From Volvariella volvacea V23 (taxonomy: Eukaryota > Basidiomycota > Agaricomycetes > Agaricales > Pluteaceae), in the NCBI GenBank assembly GCA_000349905.1, contig KB722742.1:1106386-1170385 (forward strand): 64,000 bases of DNA, read 5' to 3'. Position numbers and translations under genes: made by a program. The notes under the pieces were generated by a model. The model saw nothing but the letters and a program-made list of their open reading frames with translations, was not told the DNA's origin and searched no databases. This document shows positions 18,901 through 32,588 of this stretch, piece after piece (the stretch's first letter is position 1; the number at the start of each line of letters is the position of its first letter).

Positions 18901-20224
18901 AGGGCAGATCAACTGAGGGAGTTCAATTGTTTCATCTTCCGAAGTTCGTGGAACAGATGCAGATGATGAAATGTAGTAATGCGAAAAAGCAGGGTATAGA
19001 GCAATCAAGTGAGTGAGCGAGAGATTAAGTAAGTCGGGGATGTAATGCGTCAATGCCTTGTTGAAGGAGTTTTGAATGGTGTGGAGTGTCTGGTACCAAC
19101 TATTAGGTGGTGAAGATCCAGGAGAACGGCAGCACATACTTTGAAAATCTGAATACGAACGGCCAGACCGTCCCAGTTGCCATCGTTCGACAAATCTTGC
19201 TGCGGATCAATGCTCAGAAGAACCTTGAATGCCTCCAACCAAACGGGCAGCACAGAATCCGTGGCCTCTTGTGTTGCTTGAGGATGTTGGTCCTTGACCA
19301 TCGCCAATGCAGTTACACATTGGCGGAACACAGACACCGTGCGAGCTCGAGTAGGTGCATCATAGGACTAGGGTGGAAAGGTTCTAGAGAGTATCTCAAG
19401 TAGGATCAGCAGGGCGCACCTCTGGCTTGCCGAGAATATCGAGCAGGACAGGAAGAAGCTGGCGCAAGACGGGAAGGATCTGGTCTTCGGTGAGATCCGA
19501 CTTGATGAACTCCGTAAAGACCTGCATAGAGCCATGGACAGAATTTGGGGAACCGGAAGAAAGCAATCCGATCAATGCAGTAAGGAGCTCGGGGTATTCA
19601 TCAGGCCAGTCACTGTTTGCAATCGAAGAAAGTATATGTGCCTGGATGAGACGTGGTTGACGAGTGTTCCTTCTGATAAATTAGGGTTAAACCCACGCAT
19701 AATGATCGAATTTTACGATTGCCATCAGACAAGCCCTGGAAGACGGCCTGTCGAACCTGTGCTTTTATCTACACCGACCATTAGATCTCACGGCGTGGCA
19801 GAGGAGGGATCGACGCGTTCTACCTCGGGAGCTGGTGCATTTCCTTTGAATGTCTGGAAATACGGAGACCAGCGCTCGGTGACGTATTTTCGTAGGACGA
19901 TGCATGCCGAGTGCTAGTTGAAATGGAAGATCTAGACACGGCAATTTGGGCAACAAAGACGCGTCAAACTCATCTGTCGCAGAGCAGGGTCCGCATCCTG
20001 GGCCAGGATCAAGTGCGATAAGGCAAGCGAGGCATCTGGTGTCGAGAAACGCGTGAGCGGCGGGTCGCGACTGAAAGGTGGAGTGCGATGAAAGGAATGG
20101 TGAAAGACGACGAACCAGGCGAGTGGAGATACTCGGCGAGCTTGAGCTCGGCGGCAATACGGGTGTTTGTGTCGGAACTGAGGGTCGCGGAGAGGTACTG
20201 GACGATGATGGGGGTGGTGGCCAT
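15956..20224 (-). CDS. KAP114: Importin-9 / Kap114-type karyopherin-beta
   Basis: A multi-exon minus-strand gene of about 1,000 residues. Early exons are 20224-20116, 20035-19974, 19913-19824, 19756-19697 and 19641-19420, giving ATTPIIVQYLSATLSSDTN, DASLALSHLILAQDADPALR, ACIVLRKYVTERWSPYFQTF and HILSSIANSDWPDEYPELL. This is the importin-beta N-terminal domain and first HEAT repeats. The HEAT solenoid continues through the gene. Near the C-terminus lies an acidic stretch (DNDDVPFDDNDDEDLK), and it ends VVDQLKAEETVVVRAVVNS. Kap114/importin-9 carries histones, TBP and other basic cargoes into the nucleus. Introns are 50-80 nt. Intron 2 begins ATGAGT instead of GTGAGT (see findings). The family call is firm; exact downstream exon borders were only partly traced. 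Confidence 0.88.
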
Positions 20225-20375
20225 GGTGGAGAATGATGGAGGTGATTCTAGGCGATTGGAGTGAATAAAATATTGCCCGCACGTGCTACCGCGCCTCTTT
20301 CGGCCAAATTGCTGATCCTGACTCTTTCACCCCGACGCCTACCTCCTCCCCCCGTCCCTCTTTGTCTTTCTCCTC
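20225..20375. promoter_or_regulatory. Short bidirectional promoter between KAP114 and F-box gene
   Basis: The two start codons are 151 bp apart. The segment includes a CACGTG core near 20280 (GCACGTGC), a possible bHLH-type site, and the + leader is pyrimidine-rich. Confidence 0.4.
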
Positions 20376-23300
20376 ATGGATCCCGACAAGCGGACCTACA
20401 CCGTCATCACCAGATCCCGCAAGAGAGCAAAGATCGATACCCCGGCCGCGCCATCCACAAGCGCAGTGCCCGACGATGCACCTCCTTCGGCACCCACCAA
20501 GCCCAAACAACAGCGCACAAGAAGGCAAGGAAGCCTCTCCCCCTTGCTTTCTATGCCAATGGACATTCTATTCGAGGTATGCCCCACCCCTTGTGCCTTC
20601 TACAGCTCCGCCACATTGCTGTTGAGTCGTATTGATTCGGTGTATTGTCTCCCTTCTTCGACTTGTGCCAGATTTTCGGCCACCTGAGACCCTACGATTT
20701 GCTGAGATTGGCAAGGCTGACTAGAGAATTCCGTCGAGTGCTGATGAGTCGCAACTCTATTGGGGTCTGGAAGGCTGCTCGGGCCAATGCCCCCGGTCTG
20801 CCAGACTGTCCACCAGATATGACCGAGCCTGAGTATGCGAACCTTGCATTCGATCCTCGCTGTCACGTATGTATCTCCCATCTTGCTCTCTCACTTTCCT
20901 ATACATTCTTGACCAAATCCTGCGCTCTGTCTACCCGATCTAGAATTGCGGAGCAGCTGGTGTTCGCAACGCCGATTGGCTGCTGCGTACACGCTTATGC
21001 GCAAAGTGTTCCAAAGAAATGTCAGGGCCCCTTTTAAATGTATCACAAAGAAGACTTAAATCTCTATTTTTGTTTAGTGTCCGAGAACAAATGGATTTCT
21101 ACGACACTTCCGACGACACTTTGCCTTTCCGAGATCCGGATGGTCCCTCGACGCAGGTGTACATGTCCATCGTTCCTCACCGGCCTTCGAGTGTGTTTGC
21201 ATTTAATCCAAGCTTCGCATATACTCACTCAATGTTAGGACGACCTTGGCGTGTTCTATATCTTGAGTCTCAGTTGGACGAAGTTCGAAAAGCCTACAAT
21301 GCTTTATCGACTGATGAAGAGCGAAAGGCCTTTGTGCAAGAACGGAGACAGCAACTAGTCGAGCGAAGAGCGGTGAGTGTCATGTACCCTGGCCTACCCA
21401 CATTCTCAACTCGCCTTAGCACGCAAAGAAATGCGAGGAGTGGGCCAAGACCCAATCCCAGGATCGAAGTGCAGAGCTCCAGGCACTAAGAGACGAAAGG
21501 AGACGAGCGTACGTCGGCATGTCATCTTATTTGCGTTGGTGAGCCTCATTTGTTCTGTAGCATTATTCAAAAGTTGGTGGCCCTCGGCTGGGAGGAGGAC
21601 ATCCGGAGTATTCATTGGCCAGATTCACTCGATGACCATCGACTGGTTAAGCAGCCACACAAACTGACTGAACGAAGTAAGTGTACCACATATAGCAATT
21701 CAACAACAGGAACCGACCTTTTTCATATCATCTAGTTTGGACTAATATCAAGGATGACATCATCGAGTTCATGCAAGAGATGCGGTCTAAGCGTCTACGA
21801 CGTGAGCGCAAAGCACTTGTAATGAAGCGCAAGCAGCTTGCCATGGACGTCCTCCGTGCATACAAGAGAGAAATGCTGCCCGAAACCGACCTGATGCCTG
21901 AACCACCAGATTTTTGCAATTTTCCAGCAATACGGGCTATCATCGACCGACCCTCGGAAGTTGAGGTGACAAATGGGGACTTTGAACAGCTGAGGCCCCA
22001 ATTTGCCGACATCATTGAAAAATGGAGAGAAGGTCTCCGAGTGCAGCTAGCTCGTGTCATCGTTTCGGACTACGGTCATGACGTTTACAGGGCTCCTCGG
22101 AGTTATGGAGTCTTGCACTCTGCTGTTTCCGACGATGAGGATATCGAGTCACCATCCATCGATCTGCCTCAAGCACTCGAAATGCTTTCACTAGCCACAA
22201 CTGTATTCACTTGCAGTGCATGCAGCGATATTAGGGATCCGTTTAGCGATGATTATTACTTCAATTACTACGAAGATGACGACATCACCGAAGAAGAGCC
22301 TCTTGTGTACCCTAGGGTTCTCGCACATAGCTGCCTTGTTCGTACACATAGCTGGAATTGGGATATTGTCCCCCAAGATAACACTAATGTTCCCGACCCT
22401 AGTACGCGCTTGGAGTGCCAGATCCGTTCCAGAAGGCCATGGAAGTCTGATTGTCTGAGGTATGATATCGGACTCTCAGAGTTAGCACGGGACGTTGTGA
22501 AAGCCGCCGGAAAGGATCCCGAGACAACTACGGCGGTGGAGATGGATGCAATGGACGTTAGATTTACGTGTACGTCCAAGTGGTGTCGGGCTAGTGGCTT
22601 CATCTCGAAGACTGGTCTTCTCAAATTGAAGCTGCACACTTGGAGGGAAGCGGTATGTTTCTACTTCGCTCTCGTTGGTGTACACCTCCGTCTTACTATT
22701 TGGCGCCCTCCCCGGTTTTCACACAGATTAAGCATGCCCAGCTTCATATGGGCGAACCCTCCTCCTCTGGAGGCTCCTGGAAAGCTGTCAAATCATCGTC
22801 TGTCCATATATGCAAAAAAGAGAACGAGTCTGGTTCTTTGAATGGGTCACGACCGCGATTCCAGCAAATGGCGATGCTCCAGAACCCTCAAACGACTCTT
22901 CCGTTGGGAGCAGTTACTTTACCACAGCCCTCAACATCAACTGCAGTGGCACAGGGTTCATCGGCGTCTGATCAACAAGGCGAAGGGTTTGGGTCTGCAC
23001 AAGCGTCTACTTCAGCCAGCACATCTGGTATGATCGCTAGTACTTCAGCGCCTGAGTCGAATGATGATGCTTCCACGACTGGGGCTAACATGGCTGTTGA
23101 GCCGCCTGAAGACAGTACAGCTAGCCAAACGATCAAAGCCGACCCCGAAATTTCCGCAGAAGCTTCGACCTCCAGGGGCACGTCAGGAGTGGATGCACCT
23201 GCTGAACTTGTGGCATCGACCTCGACACTGGATCCCGACACCATCATGGCAGATGCTGAGGCAGATGCCGAGACGGGAGCAGATGCAGATGCTGACGCTG

Positions 23301-23993
23301 ATGCAAATGCCGACACCAGCAACAACGCACCTCTAGTAGGCACAGGCGTAGGAGGGGCCCTACACATGCAGGGACTCCAACAGGTTCTTCCCCCACCATC
23401 TCTTGCTTCAGTCATGTTGTCTACATTTTCGAATTTGGCTGCAGCAGTAGGTCCAGGAGATGGGAGTGGAGATGGTGGGAATGCGGCATCGTTGGAAAGT
23501 CTTGTTGGCCGGGAAATGGGGTGTCATTATGGTAGCTATCATGATGTCATCTGGAGGTGCGCTAGGTGTAGGGACACGCCTCAAGAGATCGATAGGTTAA
23601 ATGGACATGGGCTGAAAAGACATTTTAGGGCGAGGTGGGATTTCTTGCTGATTTATATAAAGGTGGTACTAATGACGCTGACACGCGAGTAACGCTTACA
23701 GACACGACGAGCTAAATCCGGTCCTTAATGTGGATTACTTTAGGGACTTTTCAGTACCCGAGTACCCATTCGTTCCAACTGTGTCGGATCATGTTCATAA
23801 GCTCGGCAGCAAGGGTAAGGGTAAGATGAAGGCGAAGAAGAAGAGGGAAGAAAAGGACAAGGCACCCATGGGCATGAATGCATTAGCTGAAGCGGCAGCG
23901 TTGGCATCACCGCTCGCAGGTCCCTCGGGATCTTCAGCTTCGACCTCGTCTCTAAACTCAAGTGTCCAAGCAAAAATGGAAACGGATGCATGA
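20376..23993 (+). CDS. Large agaricomycete F-box protein with Cys-rich and C2H2-like motifs
   Basis: Nine exons fit without a frame break: 20376-20576, 20672-20866, 20944-21020, 21078-21372, 21420-21508, 21561-21676, 21736-22652, 22727-23634 and 23702-23993, giving 1,029 aa. The F-box is MPMDILFEIFGHLRPYDLL, then LARLTREFRRVLMS. A conserved block follows (VWKAARANAPGLPDCPPDM) and a Cys cluster (NCGAAG, CAKCSKE). Mid-protein there is a charged helical region (MRSKRLRRERKALVMKRKQ) and another Cys-containing stretch (FTCSACSDIRDPF). A Ser/Thr/Ala-rich linker contains an Ala-Asp run. Near the end, WRCARCRDTP and HGLKRHFRARH resemble a C2H2 finger, and the last 60 residues are Lys-rich then Ala/Ser-rich. 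This type is common in mushrooms; an SCF role is expected but targets are unknown. Confidence 0.85.
23250..23315 (+). repeat. Ala-Asp coding low-complexity repeat
   Basis: A degenerate GCxGAT hexamer run inside the F-box gene encodes alternating Ala and Asp. It is a likely site of length variation between strains. Confidence 0.6.
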
Positions 23994-25185
23994 ATATTTG
24001 GGTCATGAGCACCTCTCATTTCCCTTGCATGCTATTTTCACCCATTTGATTCATTTATACGCGAAGCAGACGGTGCCGGGATCAAGACAGAAAGAAAGCA
24101 CGAAATAAAGAACAAAGAAGAAAAAAGACATTAACGTAATCGTATTATAGATAATACGGAAGATTATAGTCATCGACTATGCGGAGTTGTAGTTGTATTG
24201 TGTGGTCTGGTACATTTGACTCATGGCTGGTCTTGAGAGCTCATAGACAGTGTACTTATACTAGTAGTGACTCGTATGATTCGGTCTGGTAGCTTCAATT
24301 TGGCGCATGCGCTGGCGTTACTTACTGATCGTCGTTCGTGTTACTGGATACCATTGGGTTTACCTTTCGTTACTACTCTATGCTTACTGCCAACTAGTCT
24401 GGTCCACAACGTTGACCCTATTTACACGCCATTGACACGTATATCATTAATCGAAAAGGAAAGTATCCTGAGTAAATCCTATCCAGCACAACGCTACGTC
24501 ACTCTCAAAGTCCCGGCATTTCTCTCGAGACGTGTATTTCATGGATACTATTAGGAGTGGAGGGTATGGGTCTAGATACAACAAGAGCAATGGAGTATCG
24601 ATATGATATATGGCAGTGGCAGCGGCAGCAAGGACAAAGACAAAAAAGCACGAAAACCCGTAACGACGTAGTAAAGATGAGTACATGTGTAGGAGATTAC
24701 AATGGAAACGAAAGTCTGTGTGAGAATAAAACTGTATGGGAAGGCGACAAGATAGCGAAGTAGATGTACAATATATATCTGAGCGTTTAATCCGAATGAA
24801 GCAAAGCATAACAAGAAAAACATGTGGACAGGGGTAGTCACGGTGACGCGTTGCTGCATCGGCGCCTATTCGCCAACAGCACCGCGCAGCGAGTGAGATA
24901 CGAGTGGGGGCAATTCCAGCCTCAGCTTGAGAAGGAAGAGGGATGCCAGAGACCAAAAATAATGCAGAAGTGGTTTGCAGTAGCGGTGCCACGTACCCAC
25001 GAGGTGTCGTTTACTGGTGGTGTTCTTCGCCGAAGAAACCATCAAATTGTCCGCGTTTAACATGGAAATCCTTCCCCTTCTCTCAACCCTTCCTCTTACA
25101 CAGCAGTATTGGCGACATCCCCTACCCTCAACCCTGGCCCATCACTTGAACCTAAACCAATACTCGTTCATGAATCACCCTCCCT
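23994..25185. other. Intergenic region, no gene seen (1.2 kb)
   Basis: Convergent 3' flanks, A-rich after 24090. The longest ORF (minus, 24447-24992) has no recognisable domain and is probably chance. Confidence 0.45.
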
Positions 25186-25820
25186 TCAAGGGCACTCGAT
25201 GTCAAACTCTGCCAGACTGTCCCAATACTTGAACTTTGCAATAACGTTGGACACGGCATCCATGGCATGATGGTAGCTATCCCCATCCCACGTAGCGTGA
25301 GTCACAGGGTTCTGCGCCAATATCCTGAGCTTCAGTCCCCAGTTCTGGTTCGGTGGCGGGAGCTTGGGGCTTATATCGTCGTCCGTGCACTCTGTGGCGT
25401 GCGGGGAGAACGTGACGGTCATCATGTGGATGCCGTCCGGTCCCAAGGACGTCTCGATGTTGGCACGTTGGTTTTGGTTTGGCGCTTGGGCGTGGTGATG
25501 CGCAATGCTGGCTGGGACTGGCGTTGAAGTCGAGTTGTGGCCCTTGGTGGGAGGGATGGAGGCGCTGGTCGTAGGAATAGTAGCGGTATTGAGTGGCATT
25601 GTCATTGGTACTGTTGTTGCAATGATGGGTTGACTATGGGGTGGGAGAGTAATAGACTCTGCGGTCGTCGTGGCGATCATTGAAGACGCTGAAGGGATGG
25701 TTTCTGTGAAATGAAGTGGGGGACGTGATATGAATTGAATGAGTGTGTATGAATCAGCATTGCGGTGAATAGAGGTGGTGAGTGGCACTGCTTACTGATG
25801 ATGGTTGTGGTAGCACTCAT
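25186..25820 (-). CDS. Small hypothetical protein, unknown domain at C-terminus
   Basis: A two-exon model. Exon 1 is 25820-25796 (MSATTTII), then an intron 25795-25704 with donor GTAAGC and acceptor TTTCACAG, then exon 2 25703-25186. The result is 180 aa. The N-terminal 85 residues are Thr/Pro/Ser-rich and disordered. The C-terminal 90 residues look folded: IETSLGPDGIHMMTVTFSPH, WGLKLRILAQNPVTHATWDG, then VIAKFKYWDSLAEFDIECP. I do not recognise the family. An unspliced reading gives 200 codons, but the two-exon form starts cleanly and has good splice signals. There is no signal peptide or membrane segment. Confidence 0.55.
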
Positions 25821-26638
25821 AGTGGATTGATGGGTCCCTTGGTGGTCGGAGGTCTGTTATATACGGTGTCTGCGGCGATTGCTGTCAGAATTGCTAATCG
25901 GTGTATCAAATAGCTGTCGAGGGTACAGAATTGCGTAGCGAATACAGAATCCCTTTATGTAGTGTCGGTAATAGCGCTCGAGGCACAGCCAGACCCGGAG
26001 CTCAGTGACATACAATAGCGCCAGCAATACAATACTTGTACTATTTAATTGTCATAATCTCGTCTTTCGTTCGCGGCAGCCTGCCCACCATGCTCAGTGG
26101 GATGAACCCAGTTGTGCAGCTTCATAGTTCGCGTCTCAATTTGAGCTTGGCTCGTGCAATGTAGGTGCCGTAAAACGAAGGGATTAGGTCAATGAGCAGC
26201 CAAATCCAGACTGCTCAATGGGTATACGCGGGCTCTGCATGTTAATCCCTCTGCATCCCATCCAAAGTCCCTAAATCTGGAAAACGATGAAGTAGGGAAC
26301 GATGAAGTCATATGGGATGATTTCAAATTGCGAGGGCTTGAGCGAAGCTAAGCGGTCAAATGTACGCATGAGTGAAGTTATGCCGCTTGAAGAAACATCA
26401 TCATTGACGATCTCGAAATATCAGCTGTGTGCAAGTCGAAGGGGATAAAGCCCGGATCGAGGATTTGACATATGCCGACTTGAGTCACTTGGCATTGACG
26501 CCGTCCCTTTAATGAACGGAAGTTTGTTCTGACACAGGCCCGAGCTGACATCCGATGCAAAGGCCGAAATACGAGTCTGTCAGTATTATGGTATTATTTG
26601 AGAATAAAGAATGCAAGACAGATACGATAGCACAAGAT
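25821..26638. other. Intergenic region, no gene seen
   Basis: Upstream of the small gene and downstream of uS15m. Only short ORFs occur, with no repeat or RNA gene recognised. Confidence 0.45.
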
Positions 26639-27542
26639 CTAGACCACAAGTTCACCCTCTACTGCCTCAGGCTCTAGTGCCAATCGTTCTAGGAGCGTGT
26701 CATAACGGTCGCGGTTTTCCCTCTTCAAATATTTGAGGATTTTGGCGCGTTGATGGACCAACTTCCTTAGGCCTCGACGATTTCCAACATCCCGTTTGAA
26801 TTCGGTGAGATGCGACCATAGTTTCCGGATTTTGTAAGTAAGTAACGCAGCTAAAGATACTCAGTCACTTAGCTGACAGAGTGGGTTGTAGAAGTACCGC
26901 ACCTTGCACCTCTGAACGACCAGGGTCAAATGGATTCTCTGGCGTGGAAAACGCCTCGATAATCCGTTTTCTATTCTCGTATGCGATTCCAGCCGCATTT
27001 GCGTTTCGCAAGTCTAGCAACTTTGCAAAGTTATTCGCCTTTTTCAACTCCCTCTGTAGTCCAACGTCGTGTTGCTCCACCATAGTGTCACTATCATAGC
27101 CAAGCTGGGGTAACCGCATCACATTCGCTTGTGCAGACAACACCGGCAACTCCTTAAATAGCATCTTCTTTCCTTCCTCTCCAATACCAAATCCAATCTG
27201 CTTCGGCAGATACACGGTGCCAACGGGTACCTCGGCGGGTTGCAGCTCGGTGCTCGAAACGAGCTCTTGTTCGTCAACAAGCACCTTGGCAAGGTCGCAG
27301 TTCTTCCATCTGTCTTCTTCACCAGGTCGTGTACCAAGTACTACGTGAGGACGATTGGCTTGTGCTGCTTGGAGACGCTCTTGTTTCTTTAGATTGTTGG
27401 CTTTTTTAATAGCGCGTGCAAGGTGTTTGCGGGAAGTTTCGGCAAATGAAGAGGGAGTGGAGTGGAAGAGACGGAAAGCATATTCAGGTCGCGACAGGAG
27501 GTATGAACGGGTGGAACAAGACGAGCGAATTGCGGACAGCAT
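26639..27542 (-). CDS. MRPS15: Mitochondrial small-subunit ribosomal protein uS15m
   Basis: Two exons: 27542-26903 and 26850-26639, 283 aa. The intron is 26902-26851 (donor GTGCGG, acceptor TTTAG). The N-terminus MLSAIRSSCSTRSYLLSRPE is rich in Arg, Ser and Leu and lacks acids, as in a mitochondrial presequence. A fungal-specific middle part follows. The S15 fold is at the C-terminus: NRKRIIEAFSTPENPFDPGR, then LLTYKIRKLWSHLTEFKRDV, NRRGLRKLVHQRAKILKYLK and ENRDRYDTLLERLALEP. The GLRKLVxxRxKxLKYLK signature is that of S15. S15 binds 16S-type rRNA early in small-subunit assembly. The ATG at 27542 is preferred over one 72 nt upstream because it opens directly into the presequence. Confidence 0.9.
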
Positions 27543-28062
27543 ACTGAGCAGAAAGGGCTCCTCGTCGCGCTCGACGTTGGCGGTCTGGATTTCCCAACCG
27601 GGAGCGCATTTCAAAAATTGCGGCCATGTGACCGTGGGAGCAGTGATTTGATATATATCAACAGAAATCTAGGCGATTTCTTTCTTTTCTTCAGGGAGAA
27701 TGCCACGCTGCTCAATGCAGAACTCTCGACGATTGAAGCAGTGCCAGTGATTCACTCTCGTAGCGAATCCTGATCTTCCGAGAGGAACCCAGTCTAGGAA
27801 GTGTCGTCTCGACGTTGTTCTAGGATACGGCATGTCGACAAACCCTGGTACATACGCCTGTGATACGTAGTTTTCGAATGTCATAGATCCTATTCTATTC
27901 TCTACTCCTGAAGGATGGTCCCGTCGTAAATTGAACGCACAGAACATCGAGTGTGTTGGGCAGTCACTCGACCTGCCCAGAAAGCGTGTGAAATCTCCAC
28001 AAGAAATTTCTTAACGAGGTAGCCAGCCTCCACATTTTCAATCGACCCCCTCGACGGCCACC
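27543..28062. promoter_or_regulatory. Divergent promoter region of uS15m and NOG2
   Basis: 520 bp between divergent start codons. Both genes serve ribosome production (mitochondrial and nucleolar). The region is not obviously coding; the ORF at 27669-27947 has no supporting features. Confidence 0.4.
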
Positions 28063-30509
28063 ATGGCTCCCACCAAAAAATCCCCCGGGTCCTCCAAAAA
28101 CCGCTCATCCTCCTCCCAGATCTCCCTCAAGAAAGTCAAGGGAGAGAACTTCTATCACGATGCAAAGAAGGTCTCCCGCCTCAAGATGTACTCTGGCGGC
28201 AAAGCCGTGCGGGATAAAGACGGGAACATAATACAGGCTGCCGCGTTTCAGAAGGGTGAAAGTGAGACGAAGCCGGGGAGGGTGCAGCCTGACCGGAGGT
28301 GGTTTGGTGCGTTATCTGTTTTGCGTGATCTAAATGAAGGGAGGCTGAATTACGGGTCTTTGTGTTAATCGTGTTAAGGGAATACTAGGGTGATATCGCA
28401 GACTGCACTGGACCATTTCAGGACGAGTCTTGCTACGAAGAAAGATGACCCCTACTCAGTGCTACTGCGGAGAAACAAACTACCTATGCAGCTCTTGGAT
28501 GACGCTGCAAATCCACACACAAGAAAGGTGCGTTCAGCTTGGATCGCATCAGTGGAGCGAGTGCAATGAGCTATGGTGTTAGCGCTCGCACATCGTAGAG
28601 ACAGAACCATTCTCAGAGACATTTGGACCAAAGGCTCAACGCAAGAGGCCTAAAATTGAGGCAGGAAACTTTGAGGAGTTGGGCAAGATAGGTCTCGCTG
28701 CTGCTGAAGAAGCGGAAAATGTTGCTAATCAGGAAGGAAAGAGGGTTATTGGTGAGTAGTAGATTCTCCCCGAGATGGTGGTGTCGCTGATCGCCCCACA
28801 GAACCTCTTGCGTCAGCAGTCCAGGAAGAGTCAACTTATGCCGATTACAACGAGCCTATATACGCCAAAGGAACGTCTCGCAGGATCTATGGGGAGTTGT
28901 ACAAGGTTATAGACTCCTCGGATGTCATTCTCCATATTTTGGATGCTCGTGATCCAATGGGTACCCTTTGCGAGTCGGTATTGGAGTACATCAAGAAGGA
29001 AAAGGCGCATAAACAAGTCGTCCTCGTTATCAACAAGTGTGATCTCGTGCCGACTTGGGTTACTGTGAGTATGATAATAGTTGCACAGACGTGTTAATTC
29101 CGACCGCTTTGGGTGCAACAGGCGCGATACATTCAGCACCTCACTCCCCGATATCCAACCATCGCCTTCCATGCATCACCTAACCACTCTTTCGGAAAGG
29201 GCTCTTTGATCCAACTACTACGACAATTTTCTCAGTTGCACTCCGACAGAAAACAAATCTCTGTCGGGTTCATCGGATACCCTAATGTTGGCAAAAGTAG
29301 TGTAATCAACACTCTCAAAAGCGGCAAGGTTTGTCGCGTCGCTCCTGTTCCAGGAGAAACAAAAGTGAGCACCTCACAGACCAGCTGGATTTGCGTTGAC
29401 AATTTTCTGATAGGTATGGCAATATATCACACTAACGCGACGGATATATCTTATAGATTGTCCTGGGATTGTACCCGCGTCTGCAAACGATTCTCAAACC
29501 GCCATCGTCCTCAAAGGCGTCGTGCGAGTAGAAGCACTCCCTACACCATCCGAGCACATACCAGCACTCATGGAGCGAGTAAAACCGCTATACCTATCCC
29601 GGACATACGGTATACCTCTACCCGACCAATCGAACCCTTCGCAAGGCTGGGATTCGGATACGTTTTTGGATAAACTTGCGCGGATGAAAGGTCGACTACT
29701 GAAGCACGGAGAGCCGGATTTGGATTCGGTGGCAAAGATCGTGTTGAGCGATTGGGTGCGTGGACGGATACCTTACTTTGTACCTCCCCCAGAAAGATCG
29801 GAGGAGTTGAATAAAGCTGAGGAGAAAGCGAAGGCGAAAGCTAAGAGGGATGCTAAAGGGAAAGCGAGGGCTGTTGAAGAGGGTGCAGAGGATCAACACG
29901 TTCCGAGTGTGAAGCAGAATTTGGGGACGATTATGCAGAAGAATAATTTCCTTGCTGAGGACATTAAACCCTTAGAAGATGAGTTTGTGGTAGACGGCGA
30001 GGAAGAAGATGGTGAGGGTGAAGATATGGATTCAGGCGAAGAGGAGGGCGGCGAGGACGAGAGTAATCAAGATGGTAAAGAAGCTCAAGAGGAAGAGCTA
30101 ACGTGGAATGACATTTGGGAGGGTATTCAAATGGGAAAAGCGGACTCATCCCTAGCGGTGGAGGACGAAGCTGGTGTTGAAAGTGGTGCACCAGAGTCAA
30201 GTGAAGGTATGCATTGTTGGCCTGCCTGGTGATTTCCCTTGAGCTGATCCTACCGTTTCTTACGCAGGGAATGCAAGCGATGAAGACTCATCCGCGCCTG
30301 AAAAAGGGTCGCGTATGACGACCAATAAGGTACGTACTTTTTGGTCGGTCGTACGACACCCAATCAAATATGAACCTTCTACCACCCTTTAGCGCAAGGC
30401 TGCAAATTTCTACACGACCCACAATGTGAAAAATAAGAACCGCAATAAAGCCGCTCTGATGAAGTCACTCCCAGTGGGCAAGAGGGCTGAGGGTCGCCGT
30501 AAGAGGTAG
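28063..30509 (+). CDS. NOG2: Nucleolar GTP-binding protein 2 (60S biogenesis GTPase)
   Basis: Eight exons: 28063-28306, 28379-28527, 28583-28751, 28802-29064, 29122-29364, 29414-30206, 30268-30329 and 30393-30509, giving 679 aa. The N-terminal NGP1NT region includes [20 protein letters not shown]. The GTPase is circularly permuted as in the YlqF/Nog2 class: G4 (VINKCDLVP) comes before G1 ([15 protein letters not shown]) and G3 (LIDCPGIVP). The switch-like [18 protein letters not shown] spans an intron. A Lys/Ala/Glu-rich and then acidic tail precedes a basic C-terminus ([20 protein letters not shown]). Nog2 sits on the pre-60S particle in the nucleolus and nucleoplasm until Nmd3 can bind. All junctions keep frame. 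Confidence 0.93.
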
Positions 30510-30861
30510 ATAAGCGGACCCTGTCTGATGGAAATAGTAGGTGCAATCCCTGTTCATTCCGTTCCAACGTTACTGACGACGTCGTAGCAAGTTGTACTAT
30601 TTGTACTGTAGGACTTGCATGCCATCATATCCGACACATCGTGCCACCTTTGTCTTGTCGAACGTTTCATTTGCACTAGGATAGAACTTAGGACGAACGT
30701 GCGGAGGAAACCCATGTCTGAGGTACTCCCAGCCTATCTCCCTCCCTCATTTTTGGGGTATTTTTCGTCATCTGTGATCTCCCTATGGTCGTGGGAACCT
30801 CAGATTGACTCTAAAGCAGCTGAATCAAATTTATCGGCGCCATTACCTCCACCTCTCTGCC
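30510..30861. other. NOG2-ENO intergenic region with enolase promoter
   Basis: 352 bp between tandem genes. The last 100 bp are CT-rich before the enolase ATG, as in strongly expressed fungal genes. No gene is seen. Confidence 0.4.

Positions 30862-32588
<1,727 letters not shown>

Noticed and set aside
24447..24992. Minus-strand ORF of 181 codons
   Set aside because: No domain, erratic composition and no splice support; it lies in the 3' flank of neighbouring genes.
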